Shown: piece by piece, positions 1-6,686 of the stretch
Layout: each line of letters opens with the position of its first letter
Position numbering within the stretch: position 1 is the stretch's first letter
Assembly (NCBI GenBank): GCA_027460605.1
Contig: JAPZAN010000233.1
Span: forward strand, 1 to 9,691
Direction: 5' to 3'
Source: Candidatus Methanoperedens sp.
Lineage (GTDB): Archaea > Halobacteriota > Methanosarcinia > Methanosarcinales > Methanoperedenaceae
DNA: 9,691 nt
Program-made: the position numbers and the translations under genes
The notes under the pieces: generated by a model
What the model saw: the letters and a program-made list of their open reading frames with translations, nothing else
Told to the model about the DNA's origin: nothing
Databases searched by the model: none

Positions 1-120
1 GAGGTAAGTTTATCAGTATTAAAATTATCAGAATGGAGAGCTATGGCAAAAAAAGGTGATGCATTTTATAAAAGGATTGTTGAAAATCACATCCTGCTCC
101 ATGGAAGCGGTTTAAAATGA
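1..120 (+). CDS. C-terminal end of probable MNT nucleotidyltransferase (partial)
   Basis: Frame 1 is open from the window edge to a TGA at 118-120 and gives 39 residues. The text around SEWRAMAKKGDAFYKRIVEN followed by a short hydrophobic strand resembles the C-terminus of small nucleotidyltransferase-fold proteins, which often end with a pattern like 'kkGnpfykeilreGvvLyG'. The catalytic GS...DxD part lies outside the window, so this is inferred from the tail and the neighbour. The stop overlaps the ATG of the downstream HEPN gene as ATGA, which implies translational coupling. In MNT-HEPN modules the nucleotidyltransferase is the antitoxin and modifies the HEPN toxin; that role is family knowledge and is not shown here. 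Confidence 0.6.
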   Translation, partial: EVSLSVLKLSEWRAMAKKGDAFYKRIVENHILLHGSGLK

Positions 121-539
121 AAATGGCAGAATGCTTCCGGAATGGTCTGTTGAAAATGACATCGCCTGATATGGAAAATGCCCTTCGTTCCCTTGAGCTT
201 TCAAGGAGCAATATCGAGGATGCTATTGAGAATATGTCCATACATCGTTATAGAGTAGTAGCTATCTCGAGTTATTCATCCATGTTTCATGCAGCAAGAG
301 CAATCCTTTTCAGGGACGGTATAAAAGAGCGCAGCCATGAATGTATCCCTGTTTATCTCAAAGAAAAATATCCGGAATTGGAAACTTTATCAAATATTCT
401 TGATTCATACAGGAGATTCAGGCACGATGCAATTTATGGGCTTGATTTCGCTATTGACGAGAAAGAGGCAAAAGCTGCTCTGAATTCTGCAAAAGAAATT
501 CTGGAAAAAATAAAATTTTTTATAATTGAGAGAAAATGA
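117..539 (+). CDS. HEPN domain protein, probable toxin of an MNT-HEPN pair
   Basis: The 140-residue all-helical protein has the HEPN family layout. It starts with a 'GLLKMTSPDMENALRSLE' helix at 10-27, then the YSSMFHAARAILF helix at 53-65. The basic segment YRRFRHDAIYG at 98-108 contains the Arg-rich, His-bearing stretch expected of HEPN ribonucleases. A final amphipathic helix runs about 115-137. Length is normal for the family. It starts at the ATG overlapping the upstream stop (ATGA). HEPN proteins of this kind are usually RNase toxins or inactive RNA binders controlled by the partner nucleotidyltransferase. The HEPN family assignment is firm; toxin activity is inferred. The last 20 codons fall inside a 99-bp tandem duplication, but the first copy leaves this frame intact. 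Confidence 0.8.
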   Translation: MKMAECFRNGLLKMTSPDMENALRSLELSRSNIEDAIENMSIHRYRVVAISSYSSMFHAARAILFRDGIKERSHECIPVYLKEKYPELETLSNILDSYRRFRHDAIYGLDFAIDEKEAKAALNSAKEILEKIKFFIIERK

Positions 540-678
540 AATTAGTTGAGATAAAAAGATATACTCAAAGTTTTCAAGATGAATTCTGCAAAAGAAATTC
601 TGGAAAAAATAAAATTTTTTATAATTGAGAGAAAATGAAATTAGTTGAGATAAAAAGATATACTCAAAGTTTTCAAGA
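481..678 (+). repeat. Perfect 99-bp tandem duplication (481-579 and 580-678)
   Basis: Bases 481-579 are repeated base for base at 580-678 with no spacer. The unit holds the last 20 codons of the HEPN gene, its TGA, and the first 14 codons of a further reading frame whose ATG overlaps that TGA. No terminal inverted repeats are visible, so slippage or unequal recombination is likelier than transposition. The perfect identity suggests it is recent, or an assembly artefact. Confidence 0.95.
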
Positions 679-718
679 GTCCCGAACCTTCACCGCATCT
701 ACAGCCAGCGTTTTATAA
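536..718 (+). pseudogene. Duplicated, truncated start of a third gene of the MNT-HEPN operon
   Basis: An ATG at 536-538 overlaps the HEPN stop as ATGA, the same coupling used between the first two genes, and reads MKLVEIKRYTQSFQ before running into repeat copy 2. That copy-1 frame ends at 626-628 after 30 residues. In copy 2 the ATG at 635-637 gives the same 14 residues, then 13 unrelated ones to a TAA at 716-718. The junction near 678 is where the 3' end of the convergent helical-repeat gene begins. I read this as the remnant of a third operon gene lost at a rearrangement breakpoint. The 14 residues are too few to name the gene, and the short reading frames are probably not functional. Confidence 0.5.
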
Positions 719-1500
719 TATTCTTTGGAAATCCTTCCCGAAAGCACAACAGCTTCCTTCAGTAGCCCCTCATCTTTCTGTTTAGTTCCAATAGCCCTCT
801 CCGTTTCCACAATTTTTAACAACACAGCAGACTTCTCAAATTCATCAGCAATTCCATCAGCCAGCGTTATTGCTCTCTTTATGAACCCGTAACTTCGCCC
901 ATCATTCAATAATGAAAGCAACGATGCGATATCGCAGAACGCGGAAGCAAGAAAAACAGGTTCTGCATCTTTACTTTTTTCAATCAGCTCAATTGCGCTC
1001 CCAAGCAATTCAAGCGCCCTTTTGGGATTTGCGGGAGCGAGTAACCGGGCAATGTTACGGAAAGCTGAGGAGCGGTACGTGTTCAAAGGAATTTTTTCTG
1101 ACAAATCCAGGGAATAAGAAAAGAGCTTTTCATCCTTTCTATCAATACCGATTTTAGCAAACGCAACTACAAGTTCATGAAGCGCCACCGAAAGATCGAG
1201 GTTGTTGTCGATTCTCCCTGTTATTCTAACCCCCTCTTTGAGCGTCTCCTCATCTATCCTGTTCATCCCGATTTTTGCCATAGCGCGGATAATCTCAACA
1301 TAAGCCTTTGATGGGTCATCGGTGACAAGTTCCGCAGTTTTGATAGCTTCTTCAAGATACCAAGGGTCATTTGACCGCACCGCTTCCGAAGCCAAAATTC
1401 CCACAATATTGCGGAATTTCCTCGACTTCTCCGCTGAATCCTGGATTTCCGAAGCGGAAGAAATCATACCTAATATCCGATTTTTCCTTTCGTCTTGCAT
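673..1500 (-). CDS. Helical-repeat protein with 40-residue repeats, function unknown
   Basis: The product is 275 residues from the ATG at 1498-1500, soluble, with no signal peptide or membrane segment. Blocks such as AKIGMNRIDEETLKEGV, AKIGIDRKDEKLFSYSL and RAIGTKQKDEGLLKEAV recur at residues 75, 115 and 235. Weaker copies sit at 155 and 195, so the period is exactly 40. Each repeat reads as two helices with an 'al..Ia.al' face, like TPR or related alpha-solenoids, which suggests a protein-binding scaffold. An upstream TTG at 1546-1548 would add 16 residues, but a TATA-like element (1525-1536) lies about 28 bases before the ATG, so the ATG with a leaderless or near-leaderless message is preferred. 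The stop lies inside copy 2 of the neighbouring 99-bp repeat, so its extreme C-terminus may have been changed by that rearrangement. Confidence 0.7.
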   Translation of the reverse strand: MQDERKNRILGMISSASEIQDSAEKSRKFRNIVGILASEAVRSNDPWYLEEAIKTAELVTDDPSKAYVEIIRAMAKIGMNRIDEETLKEGVRITGRIDNNLDLSVALHELVVAFAKIGIDRKDEKLFSYSLDLSEKIPLNTYRSSAFRNIARLLAPANPKRALELLGSAIELIEKSKDAEPVFLASAFCDIASLLSLLNDGRSYGFIKRAITLADGIADEFEKSAVLLKIVETERAIGTKQKDEGLLKEAVVLSGRISKEYYKTLAVDAVKVRDS

Positions 1501-1593
1501 AATACCAGATTGACAGGTGTATCCATATATAATATTGTTAATCGACAAAAAGTATTTTGCCTTTAACAGCCTTCAAATATACGGTGGTTAGCC
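1501..1593. promoter_or_regulatory. Compact divergent promoter region with shared TATA-like core
   Basis: The A/T core at 1525-1536 reads as a TATA-like box on both strands. On the minus strand its centre is about 28 bases from the ATG at 1500, which predicts a leaderless message. On the plus strand it predicts a start near 1555 and a leader of about 40 bases. That leader contains a Shine-Dalgarno-like GGTGG at 1583-1587, just before the ATG at 1594. Transcription starts are inferred from the usual archaeal TATA-to-start distance. Confidence 0.5.
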
Positions 1594-1902
1594 ATGAAAT
1601 CATTAATTACAGCCGAACTTGAGATTGTCGCACTTGGAACAGGAGACACGGGCATGAGCAAACATATAGCAGAAGCGGTGAAAGCTATAGATAAACTTGG
1701 TATAAAATACCAGTTGACCCCGATGGGCACGGTAATGGAAGTAGCAACGATTGATGATGCTTTTCGCGCTGTTAAAGCGGCTCATGAAGTGCTGGTCAAA
1801 AGCGGTGTAAAAAGAGTGGTCACTCACCTCACCATAGATGACAGAAGGGACAATCCGAAAGGAATGGCTGAAAAAATGGATGCGGTGAAACGAAAACTTT
1901 AA
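1594..1902 (+). CDS. MTH1187/UPF0045-family thiamine-binding protein
   Basis: The 102-residue protein has the full pattern of the MTH1187/YkoF-like family (PF01910). It opens with a strand (TAELEIVALGTGDTGMSKH), then the helix IAEAVKAIDKLG. The conserved 'KYQLTPMGTVME' segment lies near residues 38-49. A second helix (AFRAVKAAHEVLVKSGVKRV) and the strand THLTIDDRRD follow. Length is typical. These small ferredoxin-like proteins form oligomers and bind thiamine or related ligands in the cytoplasm; the physiological role is poorly known. The ATG at 1594 is preceded by GGTGG. The stop overlaps the stop of the convergent hydrolase gene by a few bases. Confidence 0.88.
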   Translation: MKSLITAELEIVALGTGDTGMSKHIAEAVKAIDKLGIKYQLTPMGTVMEVATIDDAFRAVKAAHEVLVKSGVKRVVTHLTIDDRRDNPKGMAEKMDAVKRKL

Positions 1903-2675
1903 AACCATTTCTGCGTTTCTTTCTTTTCAAAATTTACACACATACCGTCGTGGGCAGCCATGACATCCACTCCAGTCCTTTGTGATATGCTCTTTGCCTG
2001 GAGTTCAGGGGATGCTTTCAATACCTGCAAACCAAAATGCGTCAATATCGCACGTTTTGGATGAATCTCTTCTATCAACCTTGCAGCTTCATCCATATTC
2101 AGGTGGCGTATCCGTTTGTCGGTTTTCATACGCACCACATTAATTATCAGGAAATCAACACCCCTGTAAGCCCCGGCCAGTTCAGGAAAATATTCCGTAT
2201 CTGGTATATAGCCAAGACGACCTTCTTTGAATGAGTAAATGGTTCCGTACGTTTCAACAGGATGCATGGTCTGGATGGGAAACTCGATTTTTACTTCGCC
2301 AAGAGTTATTTCCAGACCTTTTTTAATTTCAGTAATCCCAACAAACGGTCGTACGTATTGAAGAACAACGGGGTCGGAATTCAGGCAATCCGCCGGGACA
2401 ATCAACCGTCCACGAGGCTGAAAACCACCCCCCGTCATTGCTTCCGTAACCACATTGACGTCGTTTGAATGGTCGATGTGCCTGTGTGAAAGCATAATAG
2501 CATCAAGGTCGCGCGGCTTGAGGCGGAGCTGATGAACCATTACGAGTGAACCTGGCCCCGGGTCCTGCAAAATATTCACATTGTCCAGTTTAAGCCAGAA
2601 TCCACCGCTTTTTCGCAACTGGTTCAGGACCACCATCCTTCCTCCACCCGTTCCAAGAAATGTTACACTTGACAT
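1899..2675 (-). CDS. Metallo-beta-lactamase-fold hydrolase
   Basis: The 258-residue protein is a complete MBL-fold enzyme. The N-terminal strand VTFLGTGGG is followed by the zinc motif HRHIDH at 64-69. Further likely ligands are H138 (in HPVETYG), D159 (in IPDT), H191 (RHLNMDEA) and H213 (LTHFG). This set fits a dinuclear zinc hydrolase of the RNase Z / PhnP-like branch rather than a true beta-lactamase. The 'HxGxETxG-like' HPVETYG segment and the LTHFG end are typical of uncharacterised archaeal members. The substrate cannot be told from sequence; a phosphodiester is a reasonable guess. It starts at the ATG at 2673-2675, with a TATA-like element about 21-26 bases upstream and no clear Shine-Dalgarno, so the message may be leaderless. 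It converges with the thiamine-binding gene with overlapping stops. Confidence 0.85.
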   Translation of the reverse strand: MSSVTFLGTGGGRMVVLNQLRKSGGFWLKLDNVNILQDPGPGSLVMVHQLRLKPRDLDAIMLSHRHIDHSNDVNVVTEAMTGGGFQPRGRLIVPADCLNSDPVVLQYVRPFVGITEIKKGLEITLGEVKIEFPIQTMHPVETYGTIYSFKEGRLGYIPDTEYFPELAGAYRGVDFLIINVVRMKTDKRIRHLNMDEAARLIEEIHPKRAILTHFGLQVLKASPELQAKSISQRTGVDVMAAHDGMCVNFEKKETQKWF

Positions 2676-2739
2676 TTATGATTAAACACGTATAAGTTAT
2701 ACAAAAAAATATCTGAAAAAAGAGAGATGGTTTCAATTC
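2676..2739. promoter_or_regulatory. Divergent promoter with 13-bp palindrome
   Basis: Bases 2690-2702 read GTATAAGTTATAC, a perfect palindrome around a central G. It can serve as a TATA-like box in both directions. On the minus strand it gives a start close to the hydrolase ATG. On the plus strand it gives a start near 2722, leaving a short leader with a GAGAGATGG stretch before the endonuclease ATG. It could also be an operator for the R-M genes. Both roles are inferred. Confidence 0.45.
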
Positions 2740-3630
2740 ATGTTGGTAGTTATGGTAGATCTTTGGGATAAAGACGTTGAAAAGAGATTCTTCACCGAGT
2801 CAATGGGATTTGCTACGCCAGAGCAGTTGTTTTACGTCACTGATAACGATAAATATGTAGCATACTGGCCAAAAGGATATCTTGGTGAAAAAAGCACACT
2901 TCAAAGTAGAAATTCTTTAATCGGAAATTTCACAGAGAAATGGACTACTGATTTAATTCAAAAAATTATAAACGATAAGGGGCTATTTGCTGTTCAAGGT
3001 GCCATTTGTGAAGAAATAGCATTAACAAATATGTCTCCTGCCGATGTTGTTATTTCTAAAAAGAAGAATATAAATCAGAATCCTGATGATATTTTAGCAA
3101 TAATTGAAGTGAAAATGTCGATAGTCTGGAATTGGGAATTTAAGAAGGAAAAGTCTGGAATACATTTAACATGCAGGGGTGATTATAAAACGCATCAGGG
3201 AAACCCAGGTTTATTGCGATCGGACTCGATGTTAAAGGCTATTGGTAAAAGCATCAACATAAGGGTTTCAAGTTATAAAGCATCAAAAATACCAATTATT
3301 GTTATGGGTAATACGCCTATAACAAACAGCTATTATTCCAAAGTTGACCACTTGAAAGTTGCTGGAATTGTTCAAGGTTTTTGGTCTGTAAATCCGCACC
3401 CTTTGGATAATAATGGTGAAAATATCAAAAAAACTGCTAAACAAGGTTTTTATCGATTTGATAGTTTTGAAGAATTACGAAATTCTATTGAACATCTACT
3501 ATCTGAGGATAGAAATTTCTTTTCGAGTATGAAAAGCAAAAACGAACTCGGTCAGATTATCGAATTGGCAAACAAAGAAGAAACTTATGAGAAAAAGGGC
3601 GAAGTTTTTTTGAAACTTATAAACGAGTGA
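2740..3630 (+). CDS. Type II restriction endonuclease (PD-(D/E)xK), specificity unknown
   Basis: The 296-residue protein carries a PD-(D/E)xK nuclease core. An acidic helix (GAICEEIAL, 87-95) is followed by PADVVIS with D102 and the strand ILAIIEVKMS with E123 and K125. Later conserved-looking parts are GNPGLLRSDSMLKAIGKSIN (154-173) and the strand IPIIVMGNTP. It sits six bases upstream of a DNA methyltransferase on the same strand, the classical arrangement of a type II restriction-modification pair. Restriction endonucleases diverge fast and I do not recognise the recognition site. The ATG at 2740 is used, but an in-frame ATG at 2752 is also possible. The gene is much richer in A+T than its right-hand neighbour (15 of 60 bases are G/C at 3421-3480), which suggests transfer. 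Confidence 0.75.
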   Translation: MLVVMVDLWDKDVEKRFFTESMGFATPEQLFYVTDNDKYVAYWPKGYLGEKSTLQSRNSLIGNFTEKWTTDLIQKIINDKGLFAVQGAICEEIALTNMSPADVVISKKKNINQNPDDILAIIEVKMSIVWNWEFKKEKSGIHLTCRGDYKTHQGNPGLLRSDSMLKAIGKSINIRVSSYKASKIPIIVMGNTPITNSYYSKVDHLKVAGIVQGFWSVNPHPLDNNGENIKKTAKQGFYRFDSFEELRNSIEHLLSEDRNFFSSMKSKNELGQIIELANKEETYEKKGEVFLKLINE

Positions 3631-3636
3631 AAATCA

Positions 3637-4617
3637 ATGGTCGATTTATACAAACGTAATGGAACCAAAACAAGTTCTTTCGGAACGCCTGGAAGGATTA
3701 ATCATGATTCTTCGACATTTTATGATAGCAAATTGTATGCTGATAAAAAGCCGCCTGATTGTGTCAAGTTTATTGAAAATCCAATACCGGCAGAGAATCT
3801 TGATAAAATCTGCTGTAAATCAAGTGAAAAAATGGATGAGATTCCTGATTATAGTGTTCATCTAATGGTAACTTCTCCTCCTTATAATGTGAAAAAAGAA
3901 TATGATGAAGATTTGTCTTTAGAAGAATATAGGACATTGCTAAAAACGGTATTTAAAGAAACTTATAAAAAATTGGTTACAGGTGGTAGAGCCTGTATAA
4001 ATGTGGCAAATCTTGGAAGGAAACCGTATATTCCTTTGCATAGTTATATAATTGAAGATATGCTTGATATTGGTTTTTTTATGAGGGGAGAAATAATATG
4101 GAATAAGGCATCAAGTGCCAGTCCATCTACGGCATGGGGAAGCTGGCAATCCGCAGCAAATCCTGTATTGAGAGATATTCATGAATACATTTTAGTTTTT
4201 TCAAAAGAGTCTTTTTCAAGAAAACGAGGAACTAAAAAAAATACCATTACGTCTGAGAATTTTATGGAGTGGACAAAAAGTGTATGGACATTTCCAGCAG
4301 TCTCTGCAAGGAGTATCGGTCATCCCGCACCATTTCCAGAAGAACTACCCCATAGATTAATTCAATTATATACTTTTAAAGACGATGTGGTTTTAGACCC
4401 GTTCTGCGGTAGCGGCACAGCTTGTCTGGCAGCAATAAAAGATGGCAGACACTATATCGGATATGATATTGAAGAAAAATATGTGCAATTAGCAAATCAA
4501 AGAATAAAGCATAATACAGGTCAGAAGACCTTATTTGTAAACAATCAGCCTTCCATGTCAATAGTTTCAACGGAAATAAAACGGGAAGCGGTTAATCAAG
4601 TTGAAGCGCAACTTTAA
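3637..4617 (+). CDS. Type II DNA methyltransferase, beta class, probably N4-cytosine
   Basis: The 326-residue enzyme has catalytic motif IV TSPPYN at 79-84 and the SAM-binding motif I DPFCGSGT at 254-261. Motif IV before motif I places it in the beta class. The SPPY form is usual for N4-cytosine methylation but also occurs in N6-adenine enzymes. The N-terminal segment around FGTPGRINHDSSTFY (15-29) recurs in a group of type II methyltransferases. HEYILVFSK (182-190) and KSVWTF (214-219) are typical flanking motifs, and the last 30 residues are unconserved. It protects host DNA from the adjacent endonuclease. The six-base gap and weak ribosome site suggest translation coupled to that gene. Modification precedes no separate promoter that I can see, so protection timing may depend on read-through or an internal promoter. 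It shares the low-G+C composition of its partner. Confidence 0.9.
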   Translation: MVDLYKRNGTKTSSFGTPGRINHDSSTFYDSKLYADKKPPDCVKFIENPIPAENLDKICCKSSEKMDEIPDYSVHLMVTSPPYNVKKEYDEDLSLEEYRTLLKTVFKETYKKLVTGGRACINVANLGRKPYIPLHSYIIEDMLDIGFFMRGEIIWNKASSASPSTAWGSWQSAANPVLRDIHEYILVFSKESFSRKRGTKKNTITSENFMEWTKSVWTFPAVSARSIGHPAPFPEELPHRLIQLYTFKDDVVLDPFCGSGTACLAAIKDGRHYIGYDIEEKYVQLANQRIKHNTGQKTLFVNNQPSMSIVSTEIKREAVNQVEAQL

Positions 4618-4744
4618 TCCTATTTAATTTAAAAACTGCATATAATTTTTATTAGATTCATTTCAATTTTCCAACACGAATTGTAACTGTCACTGAAAAA
4701 ATGCATTGAATTGGATAAACGATTTAACTTCAGGGTTCATGATA
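4618..4744 (+). promoter_or_regulatory. Intergenic region with likely moeA promoter
   Basis: This A/T-rich gap holds a TATA-like CATATAATTT at 4639-4648, predicting a start near 4668 and a leader of about 75 bases. T-runs at 4646-4650 could terminate R-M transcription. No structured molybdenum-cofactor riboswitch is recognisable. AGGG at 4732-4735 lies about 9 bases before the ATG at 4745 and decides that start. Confidence 0.35.
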
Positions 4745-6646
4745 ATGGGTGTGAAAGAATTCAGGAAACTCGTTACCATGGATGAGGCAAATAATATTAT
4801 CGAGAGCCTCGATGTCCACTCAAGCTCAATCGAGGTGGACATTGAAAACGCCTCCGGCTGCGTCCTTGCAGAGGATATAGTATCTGAAGTGGATGTGCCT
4901 CCATTTACCAGGGCTTCAATGGACGGTTACGCTGTTTGCGCCCCTGATACTTACCAGGCACGCGAAGATAAGCCCGTCCGGCTTAAACTCGTGGGTGCCA
5001 TTCCAGCCGGGTTAAATCCTGATATTCATATGGAACCGGGCGAGGCGGTTGAAATTTCAACAGGCGCGGTCATGCCCGCAAGTGCAGATTCCGTGGTGAT
5101 GGTAGAGTACACGCATATCGACAAGGACCTGTATGTCCACCGCCCTGTTTCTATCAATGAAAACGTAATGCATGCAGGTTCGGATATCATGGTCGGTGAG
5201 CGGGTATTGAAAAAAGGTACACTTCTCACCGCGCGGGAAACAGGGGTTCTGGCTTCGATAGGGGAAAAAACCGCAAGCGTTTCCAGAATAAATGTAGGTA
5301 TTATATCCACTGGAAATGAGCTTGCAGAGCCAGGATGTGAACTCGGTGAAGGAGAAATATATGACATTAATTCTTTTTCACTCTTTTGTGCGGTAAAAGA
5401 ATGCGGCGGGACACCCGTTCGCTACGGAATAGTAAGGGATAACGGGAATGAAATAACAAAAGTCCTTAAAAAAGCGGCAGATGGGTGCGATATCATCCTT
5501 ACATCAGGGAGCACTTCAGCAGGTTCGGGTGATATCATGTACAGGATAATCGAGGAAAATGGCGCCGTTTTGGCTCACGGGATAGATATCAAACCCGGAA
5601 AACCTGCAATTATCGGGAAAGTATTCGGAAAACCGGTTTTTGGTCTTCCCGGGTATCCTGCATCCTCGCTTACGATTTTTAATGAATTTGTGGCGCCGCT
5701 TATCAGGAAAATGCTTGGAAAAAAGGAAGAGCGCTTACAAACAAAGGCAAAAATGGCTGTTCGCATCCGTTCCGAAGGGCGAAGCCAGCTCCTTCCGGTT
5801 GGCATTGTCCGGAATCTTGCTTATCCTGTTGATAAAGGTTCGGGTGCCATCACCACGCTTTCAGAGGCTGATGGTTTTATCAAAATCCCAGGAAATGTGG
5901 AGATGATAGACGCCGGAGAGCTTGTGGACGTTACGCTTTTTGGAAAGCTTGAATCTTCGGATTTGCTATTCGTGGGCAGCCACTGCCTCGGGCTTGATAC
6001 GCTTGCTGACCTTACCCGCCTTAAAATTCGCGTGATAAATGCAGGGTCTTCGGGCGGCTTAAGCGCCATCCGAAGCGGTATCGCTGATATTGCAGGGATA
6101 CACCTGCTTGACGAATCAGGAATTTATAATGTTCCTTTTCTTGAAAGGTTTGGAATAACGGATGCGGTGCTTGTAAAAGGGTATCTGAGGGAGCAGGGCT
6201 TGATTCTAAGAAAGGACAGCGGCATAAAGAAATTTGAGGATATAATAAATGCAAGGATTATTAACAGGAATACAGGTTCGGGAACAAGGGTCATGACAGA
6301 TATGAAACTTAAGGATATCGCAAAGCAGAGGGGAGTAACATTTGAAGAACTTACAGGCAGGATAAATGGTTACCATACAGAAGCGAAAACGCACAGCGCG
6401 GTAGCGGCTGCGGTGAAACTCGGGAAAGCCGACGCAGGTATTGGCATCCGTACGGTAGCTGAATTAAACGGACTGAAGTTCATCAAAATTGCGGAGGAAG
6501 AATATGATTTTGTCATTCCCTCAAGGCTTTTGAGGACGAAGGAGATTAAGACCTTCCTTGAGGTCCTCCGCAGTAACGAGTTCAAGGAAAAAGTGCCTTC
6601 CGGGCTCAGGGTATATGAGAGAACCGGGGAGATAGTGGAAGCGTAA
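4745..6646 (+). CDS. moeA: MoeA molybdopterin molybdenumtransferase fused to PBP-like domain
   Basis: The product is 633 residues from the ATG at 4745. Residues 1 to about 400 are a full MoeA: the RASMDGYAV motif (D60), ISTGAVMP (near 105), IISTGNEL (187-194), TSGSTSAGSGD (253-263), the substrate loop IKPGKP (282-287) and GLPGYPAS (300-307). The MoeA C-terminal beta-barrel follows to about 400. Residues about 405-633 form a substrate-binding-protein-like domain (PF12727 type) with SHCLGLDTL, NAGSSGGL and NRNTGSGTR, resembling molybdate/tungstate-binding folds. MoeA inserts molybdate or tungstate into adenylylated molybdopterin; the extra domain presumably binds the oxyanion or senses it. This fusion is known in methanogens and other prokaryotes. 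An in-frame TTG at 4706 and an ATG at 4739 are alternative starts; 4745 has the best-spaced ribosome site and family-like MGVKEFRKL. G+C is clearly higher than in the R-M pair. Confidence 0.9.
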   Translation: MGVKEFRKLVTMDEANNIIESLDVHSSSIEVDIENASGCVLAEDIVSEVDVPPFTRASMDGYAVCAPDTYQAREDKPVRLKLVGAIPAGLNPDIHMEPGEAVEISTGAVMPASADSVVMVEYTHIDKDLYVHRPVSINENVMHAGSDIMVGERVLKKGTLLTARETGVLASIGEKTASVSRINVGIISTGNELAEPGCELGEGEIYDINSFSLFCAVKECGGTPVRYGIVRDNGNEITKVLKKAADGCDIILTSGSTSAGSGDIMYRIIEENGAVLAHGIDIKPGKPAIIGKVFGKPVFGLPGYPASSLTIFNEFVAPLIRKMLGKKEERLQTKAKMAVRIRSEGRSQLLPVGIVRNLAYPVDKGSGAITTLSEADGFIKIPGNVEMIDAGELVDVTLFGKLESSDLLFVGSHCLGLDTLADLTRLKIRVINAGSSGGLSAIRSGIADIAGIHLLDESGIYNVPFLERFGITDAVLVKGYLREQGLILRKDSGIKKFEDIINARIINRNTGSGTRVMTDMKLKDIAKQRGVTFEELTGRINGYHTEAKTHSAVAAAVKLGKADAGIGIRTVAELNGLKFIKIAEEEYDFVIPSRLLRTKEIKTFLEVLRSNEFKEKVPSGLRVYERTGEIVEA

Positions 6647-6686
6647 ACGTTATTAGTTTTGCAGGTTTAATAAGACCGGAGATTAA

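Noticed and set aside
148..176. Resemblance of 79-105 and 148-174 (GTTGAAAAT.ACATC...ATGGAA) as a second duplication
   Set aside because: Similarity is short and imperfect, and both stretches fit the expected protein families in different frames.
481..678. CRISPR array or multi-unit repeat
   Set aside because: Only two adjacent units of 99 bases without spacers; it is a tandem duplication of coding sequence.
912..1157. Forward-strand reading frame inside the helical-repeat gene
   Set aside because: No domain, no ribosome site, antisense to a protein with clear internal repeats.
4706..4744. TTG start at 4706 extending MoeA by 13 residues
   Set aside because: No ribosome site precedes it and the extension is unlike MoeA; ATG 4745 (or 4739) follows AGGG and starts with family-like text.
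5026..5367. Reverse-strand reading frame of about 113 codons inside moeA
   Set aside because: Low-complexity Ser/Pro/Thr translation antisense to a well-conserved gene; several other antisense frames in moeA look the same.
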